This document shows positions 1 through 12,266 of a stretch of 64,000 nt of DNA, one piece after another. The position numbers were made by a program, and so were the translations under genes. The notes beneath the pieces are model-generated. The model did no database searches, was not told the DNA's origin, and worked only from the letters and a program-made list of their open reading frames with translations. Source of the stretch: Capsicum annuum (lineage: Eukaryota > Streptophyta > Magnoliopsida > Solanales > Solanaceae). Location: positions 120,256,692 through 120,320,691 of the forward strand of contig NC_061116.1 of assembly GCF_002878395.1 (NCBI RefSeq), read 5' to 3'. Every line of letters begins with the position of its first letter. Position 1 is the first letter of the stretch.

Positions 1-530
1 TCTGTATTTTCTTAATTTCTCATCTCATGAAAAATTCTGATTTCCCCCCGTCAGTAACTAAATACAACTCCTTGCTAACCATTTACTTGCACACTAACCT
101 GACTTTCAAGCCTATCTTCATAACTACGGCCTCGTGTAAAACAAGTATCCAAAAATCTTTTCTTAATATGAAACATTTACTCTCTCCCATCAAAGCAATC
201 GTTTATCACTACATCATTTCATAAGGAGGGTTCACTGAAGGGTTAAGACATGAGAGCCTGATGTGTGAATGAATACTATACCAAACTCAACACTTAACTG
301 GGGCCTGAAGAATAGGATATCAACATCATGAATTTATTAAAAAATATAAACTGAGGATATACATGATATAATCTGAATTCAGTCGATCTTTAGAAGTGTA
401 GCATGAGTTATGGGAATTGAGCATAGTGTAAAGCACGACATGAGTACATGAGTCATGAGCTGCATGACCTGAGTCTGGAGTTTCTGTATTCATGGAACAT
501 GATTTGTAACAATGAGTGAACTGGAAATCC
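1..530 (-). mobile_element. Non-coding retroelement segment related to LARD-2 interior
   Basis: No coding potential is visible. The stretch aligns by eye, same strand, with about 51330-51930; for example both contain the phrase gagtcatgagctgcatgacc (454-473 here, about 51850-51870 there). On the minus strand it follows directly after a reverse transcriptase start (531-1058), so it is probably the 3' non-coding part of a Tekay/Del-like element from which most of pol was deleted. The left end is cut by the window edge. Confidence 0.6.
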
Positions 531-1058
531 TTATACTAGGATATCTTTCAACTGTTCTTTTAATTCTTTGAGTTCTGTTGGAGCCATTTTGTATGGTAGA
601 ATAAATATGGGCTGAGTATCTGGAAGAAGTCCTATTCCAAAGTCAACTTCCCTTTTGGGAGAAACTCCGAGAAGATCTTCGGGAAATACGTCAGGGAATT
701 CACATGCTACTAACACTGATTCAAGATTAGGGGTTTCTGAACTAGAGTCTTGGACTCGAACGAGATGGTAGGCATATCCCTTAGATATCATTTTTCTTGC
801 CCTAAGGTAGGAACAAGTTGACCCCTAAGTGCTGAAGTACTACCCCTCTACTCTAGGACAGGCTCATTCAGAAATTGAAATTGGACAATTCTATTTTTGC
901 AGTCAACTGAGGCATAGCATAAATGAATCTAATTCATGCCAAGAATGACATCAAAATTAGTCATCTCTAATTCTACTAAGTTTGCTGAAGTGACTCTCTG
1001 AGATACCATAACAGGACAGTTCCTGTATACCCGCCGGGCTATGATGGATTTACCCACT
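531..1058 (-). pseudogene. Tekay/Del-type Ty3/gypsy pol fragment (protease C-terminus to RT N-terminus)
   Basis: Minus-strand reading first gives the aspartic-protease tail (VGKSIIARRVYRNC, then FDVILGMN), then a linker, then the start of reverse transcriptase (CEFPDVFPEDL, then MAPTELKELKEQLKD). This is the typical order of chromovirus Tekay/Del pol. The catalytic DSG of protease lies upstream and is absent. The palm with the YxDD box, RNase H and integrase are also missing, because the frame runs into non-coding sequence at 531. Stops interrupt the frame around 780-930. At its 5' end it abuts plus-strand Athila RT sequence at about 1058. A remnant with no function; the clade call rests on remembered family signatures. 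Confidence 0.8.
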
Positions 1059-2900
1059 GATAAGGCAAAGACTAAGGTAATTGAGAAATTGCCTCCACCA
1101 ATTTTTGTGAAGGGCATACGTAGCATTTTAGGGCATACAGGTTTCTACCAAAGATTCATTACGTATTTTTCTAAAAAAGTAAATCTATTATGCAAGTTGT
1201 TGGAAAAGGACGTAAATTTTTTGTTTGATGAGTGTCTAAAGGCATCAAGTGTCTTAAAGAGAAGTTGATTTTAGCCCCTATTATTATGTATCCCGATTGA
1301 ACATTTTTATTTGAGTTTATATGTGATGCTAGTGTCATGGCATTAGATGCAGTCCTAGGCCAAAGGCGAAAGAAGATCTTACATCCCATCTATTATGCTA
1401 GCAAACCACTTAACCCTGTTCAGAAGAATCATACTGACTAAACAAGAGTTGTTTGTTGTTGTGCTTGTATTCGAAACATTTCAAACTTACTTGCTTGGCA
1501 TAAAAGTGATTGTGCATACTGACCATGCAGCTCTTAGATATCTTATTTCAAAGAAGATGTAAGTTTGAGGTTGATTAGATTAAAAGGGAACTGAGAATCA
1601 AGTGAACTGAGAATCAAGTGAACTGATTAGATTAAAAGGGAATTGAGAAGGAGGCATGTTAAAATTAGGGGATGAGCTGAAATTGATGATACTTTTCCAG
1701 ACGAGCAGGTGTTGGTAGCATCATAAGATTTAATTCCATGGTTTACAGACTTTGCTAATTATTTGGCAAGTGATCTAGTTTTGAAAGATATGTTATGTCA
1801 ACAGTGAAAGAGGTACATGCATGAGGTGAGAAAATTTTTTGTGGTTAAGTCATGCTTGTTTTGGGTTTGTGCAGATGGTGTAATTCAAAGATATGTTCCT
1901 GAGGTAAAAATGATGAGTATCTTAGAAATATATCAGTAGTCACAACTTGGGAGTCATCATAGAGGTGTATGAACCACACATAAGATCTTGAAATGTGGTT
2001 TATATTGGTCCACTATTTCAAATATGCACATGACTATGCTAGGGCTTGTGACCAATGTCAAAAGCAATGGAAAATCTCGCGCAGGCATTAACTTCCAGTA
2101 ATGACTATCCTTGAGCTTGAGTTACTTGATATTTGGGGCATTGACTTCATGGGTCCATTTGTGAGCTCATATGGAATAAAATACACTATGGTGGTCATTG
2201 ACTATTCCAAATTAGTAGAGGTGATTGCTCTTTAAAACAACCAGAGTAGGAGTGTCACAACTTTATTGAATAAACATATCTTCTCTATATTTGGTACACC
2301 CCAAGCTATCATTATTGATGGAAGCTCACACTTTTAAAATAGAATCTTCAAAACTTTGCTTGAAAAATGATGTTAAACATAAGGTGGCAACACCTTACAA
2401 TCCTTAAATAAGCGAGCAAGTTGAGGTCTTAAATCAAGATATCAAGTTTATATTGGCAAAAATTATGAATACAATATGATAAACTTGGCTAGAAGGTTGT
2501 ATGATATATGTGGGCCTACCATACAACATTCAATACCCCTATAAGAGCTTTCCCATATCAGCTTGTATATGCAAAGCATGCCACTTGCATGTCGAACTTG
2601 AATATATGGCATTATAGGCATTGCAGAAGATGAATCTGGAATGGAGCTATGTGGTGAAACTAAGATTAGAATAGTTGAATAATATGGATGAATTCCATCT
2701 TCGCACTTATAAGATCTCAGCTTGTACAAGGAAAATATAAAGTTGTATCATGACCAACAAATTGAATGTAGAGAATTTCACCCGGGATACTTGGTCTTGT
2801 TATATAATTCATGGCTTTGCCTATTTCTTAGAAAGCTGAGTTCCAAGTAGTTTGGACTATTCACTATGGTAAAAAAAAGATAAGGGTGCACCAGTTAAGG
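1059..2900 (+). pseudogene. Athila pol remnant: RT end, RNase H, integrase
   Basis: Reading three frames in turn gives the RT connection region (KVIEKLPPPIFVKG at about 1075-1117, then LGHTGFYQRFI, then LCKLLEKDV). RNase H follows with TDHAALRYL at about 1515-1545. The integrase zinc-binding region ends in a DQCQ motif near 2050. The integrase core has GIDFMGPF at about 2136-2160 (first catalytic Asp), a second Asp near 2320 and a Glu near 2420 in an EQVEVLNQ context. Stops and frameshifts occur every 100-200 bases, so it is dead. It is closely related to the better-preserved minus-strand copy at 30447-36067, with which it shares the [14 protein letters not shown] string. Confidence 0.85.
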
Positions 2901-4398
2901 TAAAAAGTCATGTGTGAAGCACTCTGTGGGAACTACCGAAGAGATAAGGTCATGTGAGAAAGTTAACCTTGATGAAGTCTTAGTAGTCAATAGAAATGAG
3001 TCATACAGTGACATTAAATCAGGCAATTCATGGAAGGCAATCCATGGGCTAATTGGTGAAGTCTGAATAACCAACATAGCCATGTCGTGACGCGTTGTTA
3101 AATCAAGTGCTTTTTGAGAGGCAACCCATGATTTTGTACTTATTATATTTATAAGGCAATGTGTGTTACTTGTGTAGAGATAATATAGGAAAAAGTACAG
3201 CACTAGACTCAGTACCGAACCCAAAAAAATTGTACGACCGTAGGAAGATCCCATTATCATGGGTTTAATCGTCTGAGCATATTTGACCAAAGTCCTACAA
3301 GATAAAAATTTGGGCATTATCCTATGATGGATCACCACGATCATACGTAGATGTTATAATCATGGATCCCATTATCATATCAAACTCCTACGAACCAATA
3401 TTTAGAAAATTGAACTTACTATTTTAAGGAACAGCCATGGCAATATATCACGATCGTCCTTAAGCTTTGTAGGTTCCCAGGTAAGTTTTCATTGACTCTC
3501 TTATTACAAAAAAAGACACGATCATAGTTTGAAGCTACAGCCGTAGGTTGGAGTCATCTGATGGGTCCAGTTGGTTTAATGAAAACTGAACTCGACCTGA
3601 CTTGACTCAAAATTTAAGTCCTAAACCCTATATTAATAACCCGATCATACATTTCACCTTATTCAAATGCTGACACTTTGCACAATCAATTACATCAAAT
3701 TTTAAGAATCTATACCTCTAGTTCGAGTGTTAAGGCTACAATACGAATCTAACCCCTTCTGTGATTCCAAACAAAAGATCAAAGAAAAATAAAATTATAA
3801 GTATATTTCTAGGTCTCACTGTATATTTAAGAGAAATTACCACTTTAGGAGTAGCATCATCATGTCTATGAAATTCACTTGTGGGATTGAGTTTTGAATG
3901 ATAAGCAAACATTGGGAAGTCTTAAATACCCAAATTTTTTGTCAAAAATAATGGTCAATGATGGTCATGAATAGGGTCAAGGTTTTGTTTGATTTTTATA
4001 AAGTATCAGTGCACTCCATAACACAACCCACGATCGTGGTGACAAACATACGATTGTAGATTGGATTGTTGTGGGGGTACCAGTGTCTTTAATGTAAATG
4101 CTCCTCATATAAGCATATCCCACAATTGTCCTACCAAGGTACGATCGTGGTATGTACTCATATGATGTGATATACCCCCAATACTTTGGGAGTGTTCCTA
4201 TAATCGTACTTTCATTGCACGATCATAGGGACCAGTCTTCTAATGGAATGTTTCCCCAATATTTTGGGGAACCTTTCTTATGATCGGAAGGCACAATCAT
4301 GCCTTTATTTCTTGATTGTAAGAAGGATTATCTAATACATCTATTGAACCTATTTCAAATTACCAAAATTAATTTTAACTTTTTTTTATGTAGGTACA
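2900..4398 (+). other. Athila spacer between pol and post-pol ORF, rich in CACGATCGTG-like palindromes
   Basis: No coding sequence is visible. The motif gagaggcaaccca at about 3115-3127 marks the end of pol, as in the other Athila here (about 29970 on the minus strand). Variants of CACGATCGTG recur at about 3333, 3448, 3517, 3641, 4028, 4049, 4141, 4205, 4218 and 4282. The same motif recurs in the 3' LTR. The segment ends in a pyrimidine-rich stretch followed by tag just before the ATG of the next ORF, which looks like a 3' splice site (see findings). Confidence 0.6.
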
Positions 4399-6450
4399 AT
4401 GGCACCAAAGGCACAAACAAAGATGAAGAAGAATATCTCCAAGAGAATGACACCCAAGGATACCCCTCTAGTCTCAAAGAAAGAGTAAAGTAGCACAAGT
4501 GGGACCAAGGTGGAGTTACTCTAAAATCCCATATGAGGAGCAACACTCTCCTCAAACCACGAGAGCTAAGGCAAAAGAGATGGAATAAGCCAAGGCCGCG
4601 ATATCTATAGCTTTAGTCGAGGCTGCCACCCCCATAAACCTTACCCGGTATAAAAAGGTAAGGAACCAAGGGGATGACACTGAGTCTTCTGATAAGGAGA
4701 TAATATCCTCGGCAAGTGAGGAGGAATTCAACTTTGAATTATTTGAGGGAGCAATTGTAGCTCCAGTTTAGAGAGCGACAGATCCAATAAAATAGAGTGT
4801 TCCAAACTTTAAGGATTATTATCTAGATGTGTAGTGTCCTTGAAGGAATATAAAAATCAAAAGAAAATTATCCAAGAGGAACCCCGACTATTTCTTGAGT
4901 CACTATAGAAAGTTACAAAGGTAGTTCAACTGTTTGACATATACAACTTAGGTTGGGTGATTAGGCCCCTCCATATCTATGGGCCAGAGCTTGTGAGGGA
5001 GTTTTATGTCAATTATACTGCAACTCTAAACAACATAATTCCCTTGGGTAAATACAAGTACATAAAAATCAGCCCCGGCTGGGTTCATTTATTGTACGGG
5101 GAAAGGAAATAGATATCTCCGTCCAATCAGTCTCAAATGTTCTGTTTAAAAAAATTTTTTACCAGTCGAGGAAACTTTAGAATATGATTTTGGATAGTTG
5201 ATTTGAAAAGTGAAAAAGTTTTCCATAGATTATAAAGTTATGCACTTTACGTGGCTGGCGGTCTACATTATAAAAAAGAGAAAATACCCCATGGATTAAT
5301 AGGGCATCTATTTACCAAAATATATTGAAATTCACCGCCAAGGCTTGGTGGTCTATTGTACAGCACCACATCACACCCATGACAAATGGCAATACTTTGA
5401 GTGCCATAAATGCATGTCTGCTAGTAGTTTTCTTAGAGGAGGTAAATTTAAAGCGCATCATTGCGGAAGAGATTCCAGATAGGGTCTTAGAATTCAGCAC
5501 GACCTTGCTTTTCCTAAGCTTGATCATAGCTGCTGCAAAAATTAGAAGTGTAATCCATTATGGTAGTTGATACATTCATTCAACCAACAAAGACTACAAA
5601 TTTGGCATTGATTAAGAATTTTAGAAACTCGGTGGCTCCAACCTGGGGTCTTTTTCCAAAAATATCACCAGGGGTTGCATGAGGTGTCCTAGCTAGTGAT
5701 ATACCGATGTTTGATGCTAGATTCTCTTCATCTTCTACATTATTATCCTCCATTTATAGTCGACCACTAGTTCCAATTGGATACACATTGATTTCAACTT
5801 ACAAGTTGGAAGAAATTATACAAAATTTATTATTACATGATGCTTGAATTAAGAAGTTAGAGGTTGGGGTTAAGCTTATGTTATTGATGAGATTTGGGTT
5901 ATGGTTAGGATAGTTCAAACCTGAATGGATAAATTTTAGAGCTGGATCATGACTAGGATTAATACAGACCAAGCTTTAAATTAACCAAGATTATGATAGA
6001 CTTGACCGAGCATAAGAAAGTAGTCAAGGTTTTGATGAAGCAGATAGTTGAGGTTGCACCTCCACCACTACGTATGACTTTACTAGTAGATTTTGTGGTG
6101 GACGTGGATTCCATATTCCCATATTTCTACACTAAAACCCCAAATATTGATGAGACTAATATTGAGGAGACGGGCAAAGATTTATAGCCCTAAAAGAGGA
6201 GAAAAGGTGATGATACAGAGAAGGATAGTAAGAAGAAGAAAAGAAGAAAGAAGAAGGTGACTGAGCAGACCTTTGAAGCATTAATTTCGAAGAAGGTAAA
6301 GATACCACCTATTACAAAGGTGGTTGCACATACTGTACGGGGTATGGAGAGTGCCCATAGATATATATCATTAAGCGCACCGACCGCTATCTGTGCCAAC
6401 ATATCTGAGACCCATGTGATCAAAGTTCGACTGGCGTCTAGAGCACCATA
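4399..6450 (+). pseudogene. Athila post-pol ORF, putative plant transposon protein (PF20167-like), decayed
   Basis: The chosen start is the ATG at 4399 (MAPKAQTKMKKN), a very basic N-terminus. Further on, LVREFYVNYTATLNN appears at about 4990-5035, and KFTAKAWWSIVQHH at about 5326-5368 is followed by a helical stretch to about 5567. A Lys-rich tail (about 6190-6270) precedes another ORF piece (6257-6451). The VR-[EK]-FY-x-NYTATL block also occurs, with one frameshift, in the minus-strand Athila near 19020-19050. I recall such proteins being annotated as putative plant transposon protein, sometimes called the Athila env-like ORF. No signal peptide or clear membrane segment is visible, which argues against a true envelope. 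Several stops make it a pseudogene. Confidence 0.65.
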
Positions 6451-8020
6451 AGTATGTCCTTTTTCTTGGTTTTGACTTTTCATGATTGTGTGCAATAGGG
6501 AAATTGCATAATCTCTAAGTTGGGGGTTGGGATGTACCACAATTGAGGGTTTTTATAGACGTGTTTCTCTTGTCTCAGTTGTGCTATAATAGTTAGAACT
6601 AGAATATTAGGTTGTGTTATTTAATATCTGTGTTATCCTGTTTTTGTGTATAACTTAGAGTGAAATAAGAAAACTTGGTGCAGACTAAATAAATAAAGCA
6701 TGTGAACCTATTTTGAATACTTTAATTCAAAATACCCCTCCGAAAATTCTATTTTGTAGTGATGTGTGTTTGCATGTGTTGTAATCAATGTTTGGATATC
6801 AATATGGCATTAGGATTGTTAATGTGGTAAACCGACTGACCATGCATGAACTGAGTAGGTCCTAACATAGATTATAACCCCGAGCCATGAGTGAGTGAAG
6901 TTTATACCTAGTTGATGTGTGTTGAATCTAGATCTTTCTCGGCTAGTCTCGCTAAAGCTATAGGATAGGAATTTAAAATGGGACCATAGGTTACAATCTA
7001 GAACTTGCTCGGTTAGTCTTACTAAAGTTATAGGATAGGAAGTTAAGAAAGAACCATATGTTGCTTTTGAAAAAGTCCAATATAGCCTAAATAACCTACT
7101 GAATGATCATGCATCCCTTGAACCCGAGTTTTGAGCCTATTTAGACATTTTGTTTGAACTACCTAATTCACCTTGCCAATTTTTTATAATAAAACTTCTT
7201 TGGCCCTAGTTCCTCATTGGATATTGTTACCTGGACTTAGGCAAATCACCTAAGTTGGGGTGGCTATTGTGTAGGGGTACATGGAAATAGTGTCTACAGA
7301 ATTTGTAGCAAAAAGAAAAAAGTATTTGCATGCGGTATGAGCAAAAGGAAAAAGGAAAAAAAGAAAAAAAAAATGTGAAAATAAAACCACACTAAGGATC
7401 CAAAAAGAAATAAAAGTGTGAAAATGGGAAAAAAATAAGGGAATGTAGTAAAATGGATCCAAATGTATTATAGTCCGAAGGAGGATGGAGTCCCTTTACC
7501 CAAATGTACGATACCCGTTCCTAAGCCTACATTATGAGCCTGTAAAAGACTCTATAGTGATCCTAACCAAACTGTCTAAAAGTTGCAGCGTAGAAAATAA
7601 GGGCAAGCCAATGGTATCAAATGCACACGACGTGACTTTATTGTGAGAGTGTGAGATTTGATTCAGTCCCAGTTAATAGATTCATTTACAAATATTGAGT
7701 GATTGGGGACTTCTTTGATGTGAGGGCATGAGGGTAATAGTCTAGTTGTTGCTTGTTTGGGTAGTGTATTGGTATAAGTATTAGGTTGTCTATTCACAAT
7801 GTAATGTCATGTTCTGATTTTGTTGTGTTAAGGTACATGTCTTTCACATGCACTGCATTAGGTGATTTTGTTACTTAGAGGGTATTGAAAATAATTCTTT
7901 AGTTTGCATGCTGAAAAAGTTATTTTGCAAAAGGAATGCCATAGTGACCTTAGTTTGGCTCTAAGTTAAGTGTCTTAGTAAGTCTAGTTTATTTTGTTTG
8001 CTCGAGGATATGAAAATGTT
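6451..8020 (+). other. Athila 3' untranslated region
   Basis: No coding potential is visible. A two-copy 70-base tandem duplication lies at 6927-6996 and 6997-7066 (tctaga...ctcgg...gctataggatagga type). Purine-rich stretches occur at about 7310-7440. The phrases taagttggggg (about 6516) and ctaagttggggtg (about 7250) resemble the true polypurine tract at 8021, so several PPT-like copies precede the LTR. Confidence 0.6.
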
Positions 8021-8035
8021 CTAAGTTGAGGGTGT
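8021..8035 (+). promoter_or_regulatory. Polypurine tract of the 5'-truncated Athila
   Basis: The 15 bases ctaagttgagggtgt sit directly before the TGAT start of the LTR. The identical 15 bases, reverse-complemented, occur at 17327-17341 in the same position relative to the 3' LTR of the other Athila element. The role, priming plus-strand DNA synthesis during reverse transcription, is known for LTR elements. Confidence 0.75.
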
Positions 8036-9551
8036 TGATTTATTGCGACTTATGACACTTAAGACGCTTAAACTATGAATATTTGCATGTACAAAGTTTT
8101 TTCTATGTTGATATGATGGGGTTTTGAGTGTTAGAAGGATAAATAGGCTCGGAGGAGGAAAATATTGAATATTGGACAAAAGGGTACCGGACGATCAAAG
8201 CTATAGCCTTGGGATATTACCACGATCGTGCCAAAGCTGTCGTGACATGATCCAGATAATGATTCTCGAGAGTCTATTAGATGAGAAGCTCCTACGATCG
8301 TACAAGGATTTCACGATCGTACAACCTGATCACGAAGGAAGACCTGAAACAAGGTTGTAGGAGTTAAGTATGGAGATCATCAGATGAAGGCTACCTATGA
8401 CCGTTCTTTGAATTAACGATCGAACCATGATATTATGAGGAGGAACTCCAGATTTATAAGTTTTAAAAGTCTAAGTAAAGATCAATTAGACAACCACATT
8501 GTACAGTCGTAGGTAGAAGTGATGAAGTCGTACTGAGAGTCATACTAGTGAAGACTTGAAGTTGAAAAATTCATGAGCTAACCATGAGCACCAAAGGATG
8601 ATTGTGGTTTCTAATCATGACCATACCCTTCTTTCATCTGAGGCAGCTGACCTAGATTTCCTATTTTATTCAGGATAGATTTTGTTTTGTCTATAAATAC
8701 TATTATAGGGTTTTTTGTACGTTTTGACATTTTATATTTTATAATATTATATTCTGAGATTCTAAGGCATATTCTTGGAATTTTACAAGTATATTTCTAG
8801 GATTTTAATTCAAGTTGAGATTTTAGGATTTTATTCTTATTGCAAGTTCATAATCGTGTTTTCATCTATGAATTTTTCTTATTTTCTTACAATTATGAGT
8901 AGTTAAGCACCACAGCTAGGGCAGTGGAAACCACGATGAATTGACAAAGCAGGTTAAGTGTGAGGCAATTCTAGACTAGTGTGCCTGTATATATTGGTAA
9001 TTTTTTCATTATGATTGCTTTCTAACGGTGCAAATGTTAGGAACTCGCCTATATTTTATACTTTCTCGAGAGAGAGGTAGAGATTATGAAAAGAAAATTA
9101 GAATAGAAATTTAAAGCTACCAACTTTCATCTAATAACTTGAGCCATAACAGGAATAGTTAATGTGAGATTAAAACAAGGGTTAAAAAGTATACACTCAA
9201 AGATCGAGAGGAGAATAGTGAAATTCATCTAACCAAGGTCAAGAAACATTGAGATAACCTATCTTGTTAGGTTTTGCATGCGATGCATAAACCTGTGTAG
9301 TTATGAAGTCATTAGGATCACAATCCTAGTGTTTTGTCGTATTGATTATAAATCCAGCAACCAACAAGTGTAACTATTTCTCTTTTATTTCAAAAAATCC
9401 CCCCTCTTTTACTTATTTGTCAGTTACTTAGACAAACATTTGATAGAATTTTGACCTATTCCCTGTTGAATTGACCCCAACCTAATTAGGTTCTATATTT
9501 GATTCAGCGACCACTTTATATTTTTTGGGAGGTTTGATTTGAGTTACATCA
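8036..9551 (+). repeat. 3' LTR of the 5'-truncated Athila
   Basis: It starts TGATTTATTG right after the PPT and ends near ACATCA at 9551, giving the TG...CA ends expected of an LTR, about 1.5 kb. Palindromic CACGATCGTG variants cluster at 8190-8420. A TATA-like ctataaatac lies at about 8691. No second copy of this LTR is in the window, so the right end is placed only by its ATCA terminus and is less certain than the left. Confidence 0.65.
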
Positions 9552-10950
9552 CACATCACTCTTATATAACCTACTACCAATAATATTTCTCTCATATTCT
9601 CCATTTATAACATTCATAACATTGTCAGGATGCTTTGGTATTCTTATTCTTTTTGTCTTTCTTTTTATTTAGGTGCTTTTGCTCTTCTTCTACATTTTTT
9701 GCTGTGTTTTTGTGTGATTTAGTTTTTTCTTTACTATTCCTATTTTTAGAAGTTTATCTTTATTTGTAGATGGATCAAAATTTACGTGCATTGAGTGTTG
9801 TGGTTGACGAACTCCATTCAGTTAAGGTAACACATGCGAGAGCTGCTGCTCAAATCTAAGTGTTACTTGATGGATTCGCGCATTCGATTTTCATTATGTG
9901 TGTTCCATTAAGGATATGAAATATCTCGTTAAAATAGCTGAAGTGATACCTATCTTCAAAAGGGTAATCGCGCCAATAGTGCCCCCACCAATAGTTGATA
10001 AATTGCAAAGAAGATAGATGATAATGGGTGTGTTTATCATGAATTTGTTTAGGGGGAGAGTATGATATTTTTTTTATAATTAGTACTTGTTGATTTTGTC
10101 AGATGAATAGTTAAAGTGAGTTTTGATCACTTTGTTAATGTAGTTTTTGAATCTGAAATTGGATTGTTAAGTTGAAGGTATGTTATTGAATCGTGGTTTT
10201 TCCCGGCCATCTCTCATCCTTTTCTTCATCATTTTTGTTTCGTTGTATTTTCTGTTTTGCTTTGTTGAATACTTGAACTCACACTTGTTGGTGAGAGTTC
10301 GATTCCCCATATTATAATTCAACCCCTACTCCCATTATTTTCGTAAAAAAAAATTAATGTGGTATTTTTAGAAGATAGAAAAATTGTAACTTCACATAGT
10401 AATATTTTATTATTTATAAAAGTTAAAAGTAATTAAAGTTGATAAGATGTTACCATTTGTTTGTAATACATTAATCTAAATATTTTTGTAAAAACTTTAT
10501 TTACTAATATGAAGTTTGAGTTTTTAAATTCAAAACCCAAAAATGTTTTTGGTAAAATGTAGATAATTTTTCTTTCCTTTTTATATAAATTTTATACTTT
10601 TTTTTGATAATTTTCAATATTATTTCAAGTGAAATTAAAAAACATAAATTCACTATAAAAATTTTTTAAGTCCTAAAATTTTGAAACAATTTTAGTATTA
10701 TGATACCGAAATGATAAAAGTCTAAATAATGAATGTCAGACATTATTTTAGATGAAATCAAAATCATAAATTCACTAATAAATTTAAATAAAATTAAAAT
10801 TATAAAATGTGTTATTAAATTTAAATAAAATTAAAATTATAAAATACGCTATTAAAATTTTGTGTGCCTCAATATGTTGGGTGTTTAAAGCAAATTCAAA
10901 TTGAATATGACCTAAAGTGAGCACTATTAACATTTTTTTCCTTTTCTAAG
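9552..10950. other. AT-rich intergenic stretch with no recognised gene
   Basis: A short reading frame at about 9771-9858 (MDQNLRALSVVVDELHSVK) is followed by a stop and lacks any family I recognise. From 10330 the sequence is very AT-rich, with near-repeats such as ttaaataaaattaaaattataaaat at about 10783 and 10818. I see no RNA gene or complete mobile element here. Confidence 0.5.
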
Positions 10951-10954
10951 ATTT

Positions 10955-11200
10955 TTTTCCATAGGATTTTTCTAATCAGATTTTAACGAAGCACATTATC
11001 AGTGAACATCCAACGGCTAGTGTTATAAAATATAACATATTATGTGGATGTCCACAAAACATAATCTACCTACTACTCTTCATCATTATGTGTATCAATA
11101 CTTACACCATCATTATGTGTATCAATACCTACACCTCCACTACCTCTTTTTTTATCTTCCATATTTCATAATTTTTCTTACCTTCTCAAGAATTAAATGT
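10955..11200 (+). mobile_element. Possible decayed copia LTR start
   Basis: The phrase aacatccaacggctagtgttataaaatat at about 11003-11031 resembles a degraded polypurine tract followed by the TGTTATAA start of a Ty1/copia LTR. It is followed by the hairpin-capable tgtggatgtccaca (11043-11056). No partner LTR is visible and the right end cannot be placed. This rests on remembered similarity only. Confidence 0.3.
11081..11134. repeat. 27-base tandem duplication
   Basis: The unit catcattatgtgtatcaata plus 7 bases occurs at 11081-11107 and 11108-11134, differing at one base. Confidence 0.85.
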
Positions 11201-11689
11201 CATGTTTATGACACCCTTTGATGTTCCTAGAGACATAAGGTTTTCTATTGTATATACTTAAAACACATACTTGAAAGAGTAAGAAATTATCCTTTCTTGT
11301 CTACTTTCTTACTTATTTTGTTACTCTTTAGTTTAATTTTACAATATTTTTCAAATACAACTAAATTATACTCCTTGAAATTTTGATGACCAAATGCTCA
11401 TCTTCATATAAAGTAATTTTTTTCAAAAATTATGATACTTTTTGTGATCAAATGGATCCTAAATATTGAATTAATCAATTCTGATTAGGAATGGCAATGG
11501 AGTGGACAAAGCGAATACAAGGCAATTTTGAGTAAACACACCCAGCATAGACTCACTCCGCCAGATCCCACTTAGGTTTTTTTTTCCCACTTATTTTACT
11601 TATATAAAAAATTTAAAATTTTACAAATCACTATTTTTATATTGAGAATAATTTAGCAATAGATCAAAAATACAAACAAATTGTTTTTA

Positions 11690-12260
11690 GGTTACTAGTC
11701 TATTGGTGCCATTAAATAATGGCGAACTTTCAGAAAATAACCACACTTTCAGCAAAATTACGGCACCCTAGCGTAACATTCAAAAATGATTATCTATAGC
11801 TAATATATCAAATGTATGCAACTGAATGTATTTGATATAAAATATACATACAGTAAAATTTAATTGGTTGTATTCGAAATGACTGTACTATTTACTCGAT
11901 GTATCAATTGCATGCAACTGTATTTGTATATGATACATTTATAGTTGTATCATTTGATAAAAATATAAATATATCATATACAAACACAAATATATCATTT
12001 GATGCAAATTATCATTTGTAATTAGATGGTTCAATTTAAAAAAAAATACAAAAAAAGCTCTGCTCGTACAATATATACATACAAAAATTAATATATAAGC
12101 ATACCAGCAACATATTCAGTATACAGAAATATATACAATACCACTAATACATTTAGTATCAATAATGAATATATACATATATAGACATACAAATATATAC
12201 ATAGAATAATACAAACACACACACATATATATATACAAAAAAAAGTCATGAATACAACAA
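11690..12260. repeat. AT-rich repeat-like block with TGTATCA/TGATACA motifs
   Basis: Recurring words include atgcaactg (two copies, about 11817 and 11914), tgtatcaattg and tgatacattt/tgtatcattt, with many tatacata words up to about 12240. A short CA/TA microsatellite lies at about 12211-12237. Probably a non-autonomous transposon remnant, but no termini could be defined. Confidence 0.4.
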
Positions 12261-12266
12261 ATAATA

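Larger units (their letters stand above)
1059..9551 (+). mobile_element. 5'-truncated Athila-type Ty3/gypsy retrotransposon
   Basis: Order on the plus strand is RT end, RNase H, integrase, a GGCAACCCA-type spacer, post-pol ORF, long untranslated region, polypurine tract and 3' LTR. The layout and several signatures are shared with the complete Athila at 15961-39620: the same 15-base PPT, the same gaggcaaccca spacer motif and the same post-pol ORF. The 5' LTR, gag, protease and most of RT are missing. The left junction with an oppositely oriented element at about 1058 is abrupt, so no target duplication can be tested. Confidence 0.8.

Noticed and set aside
3000..9500. CRISPR-like array from the repeated CACGATCGTG words
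   Set aside because: Spacing is irregular, the motifs vary, and the setting is a plant retrotransposon.
10280..10320. tRNA gene or SINE suggested by gagagttcgattcccc
   Set aside because: Only a B-box-like word is present; no A box at the right distance and no cloverleaf could be drawn.
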